Source: Anaerolineae bacterium (lineage in GTDB: Bacteria > Chloroflexota > Anaerolineae > Promineifilales > Promineifilaceae). From it: DNA of 6,036 nt. Made by a program: the position numbers and the translations under genes. Positions 5,046 to 6,036 of this stretch are shown in pieces (within the stretch, counting starts at the first letter, position 1; each line of letters begins with the position of its first letter). The notes beneath the pieces are model-generated. The model had not been told where the DNA came from and ran no database searches. It was given only the letters and a program-made list of their open reading frames with translations. The DNA lies in NCBI GenBank assembly GCA_028277515.1, contig JANQGC010000043.1, forward strand, positions 1 to 6,036. The letters are read 5' to 3'.

Positions 5046-6036
5046 ATGGCCACGGAAGTGATTATGCCCAAGGTGGACATGGACCAGGAGACGGGAACGG
5101 TCGGCCGTTGGTTGAAGGAAAATGGGGATGAAGTTCAACAGGGGGAGACGATCCTGGAGATTGAAACGGACAAGGTGGCCATTGACGTAGAAGCGCCGGC
5201 CAGCGGCATCTTGAACGGCATATTGGTGCAGGAAGGGGAGACGGTGCCCATTGCCACGACCATCGCTTATATCCTGCAGCCGGGGGAGTCTCTGCCGGAA
5301 GAGGCCGGACCTTCAACAGAAGAAGCGGAAGGTCCACAGCAGGCCAGTGGGATGGTCGAGCGCACCGATTGGGAAGTGCCGGCCACGCCGGTGGCGCGCA
5401 ATATGGCCCAGGCGTCCGGCCTGGACCTGTCCGCAGTGAGCGGCAGCGGTCCGGGCGGCAAGATCACGAAAAAGGATGTAGCCGCCGCCTTGGAGCGTCC
5501 ACAGCCATTCGACAATGGGCAGGGCAAGGCGTATGCCACGCCGGCGGCGCGGCGCATCGCCAGGGAAAATGGTATTGGGTTGCAGGGCATCGCCGGCAGC
5601 GGTCCGGACGGCCGGGTGCAGGCGGATGATGTCCGCGCGGCAGTGGAGGCCAGGGAAAAAGCGGCCGTTGAACAGGTTCAGCCTACAGAGCATGAGCGGC
5701 CTGACGTTGAAGTGATTCCTTTGCGCGGTAAGCGTAAGGTGATCGCTGAACGCTTAAGCGCCGCCAGCCAGGATATTCCGCATATCCACTTCACGGCGCG
5801 CGCCGATATGACGCGCTTCAAGGAAACACGAGCGCAGCTTAATGCTCATGCCGAGCAGCGGGGGTCGGCGCGCATCTCGGCCACGGCGCTGCTGGTCAAA
5901 TGTATCGCCCAGACGCTGACCCGGCACCCCTGGGTGAACAGTTCTTTCCAGGAAGAGGCGATCCATCTATTCAAGGATGTGCATATGGGGATCGCTGTTG
6001 CCCTGGAGGATGGTCTAATTGTGCCTGTCGTGCGCC
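5046..6036 (+). CDS. pdhC: Dihydrolipoyl acyltransferase (E2) of the dehydrogenase complex, 3' end cut off
   Basis: The reading frame is open from the ATG to the right edge, giving 330 residues. E2 forms the core of the complex, takes the acyl group from E1 onto its lipoyl arm and transfers it to CoA. Domains in order are: a lipoyl domain at 1-79 with ETDKV and lipoyl lysine K43; an acidic linker (81-110); a first peripheral-subunit binding domain at about 112-150 (TPVARNMAQASG to TKKDVAAALE); a Gln/Gly-rich linker; a second such domain at about 163-203 (TPAARRIARENG to QADDVRAAVE); a charged linker (201-220); and the start of the catalytic domain from about 222 (VIPLRGKRKVIAERL). The catalytic HxxxD motif lies beyond the window. 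Two tandem E3/E1-binding domains are unusual, since one is the norm. Acetoin dehydrogenase E2 (acoC) is the main alternative. An E3 gene may follow. Confidence 0.92.
   Translation, partial: MATEVIMPKVDMDQETGTVGRWLKENGDEVQQGETILEIETDKVAIDVEAPASGILNGILVQEGETVPIATTIAYILQPGESLPEEAGPSTEEAEGPQQASGMVERTDWEVPATPVARNMAQASGLDLSAVSGSGPGGKITKKDVAAALERPQPFDNGQGKAYATPAARRIARENGIGLQGIAGSGPDGRVQADDVRAAVEAREKAAVEQVQPTEHERPDVEVIPLRGKRKVIAERLSAASQDIPHIHFTARADMTRFKETRAQLNAHAEQRGSARISATALLVKCIAQTLTRHPWVNSSFQEEAIHLFKDVHMGIAVALEDGLIVPVVR

Noticed and set aside
5251..5715. Several overlapping plus- and minus-strand frames within the E2 region
   Set aside because: The E2 frame from 5046 is continuous with clear domains. 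The others are shadows, visible as separate frames only because E2 has no stop in the window.

Overview
The window holds two divergent transcription units of central carbon metabolism around a shared regulatory region at about 2895-3094. The protein style suggests a bacterium of the Chloroflexota (Anaerolineae or Ardenticatenia type): a two-gene transketolase, a plant-type fructokinase and an acetoin/pyruvate dehydrogenase operon, in moderately GC-rich coding DNA with AT-rich gaps. The two families of short palindromic repeats in the gaps also fit my memory of such genomes. This assignment is an inference and was not checked against any database.

The minus-strand unit, read right to left, is: a GntR/UTRA regulator (2894-2163), a 97-base gap with an imperfect palindromic repeat, a PfkB-family fructokinase (2065-1085), a 186-base gap packed with six small hairpins, the N-terminal (TPP-binding) transketolase subunit (898-56), and the first 23 codons of the C-terminal transketolase subunit (69-1, cut by the window edge). 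Together these would phosphorylate a ketose, probably fructose, and pass it into the non-oxidative pentose phosphate pathway under control of a sugar- or sugar-phosphate-sensing repressor.

The plus-strand unit encodes a 2-oxoacid dehydrogenase complex: E1 alpha (3095-4060), E1 beta (4057-5043, ATGA overlap) and E2 (5046 to the right edge, 330 codons present). Sequence features fit either pyruvate dehydrogenase or the related acetoin dehydrogenase. A good sigma70-type promoter lies at 3001-3029, overlapped by two copies of a 14-bp direct repeat that each sit in a weak dyad. This is a plausible operator for the divergently encoded GntR protein.

I found no defence system, transposase, CRISPR array or structural RNA gene. 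The most unusual content is a family of eight and a half REP-like hairpins in two gaps. Each unit has a TGTAR foot (R = A or G), an arm of about 8 nt, a four-base loop and the complementary arm. Stem sequences differ between copies yet remain self-complementary, and four units form two head-out pairs, as in REP/BIME elements. A second point is that the E2 carries two peripheral-subunit (E3) binding domains in tandem instead of the usual one.
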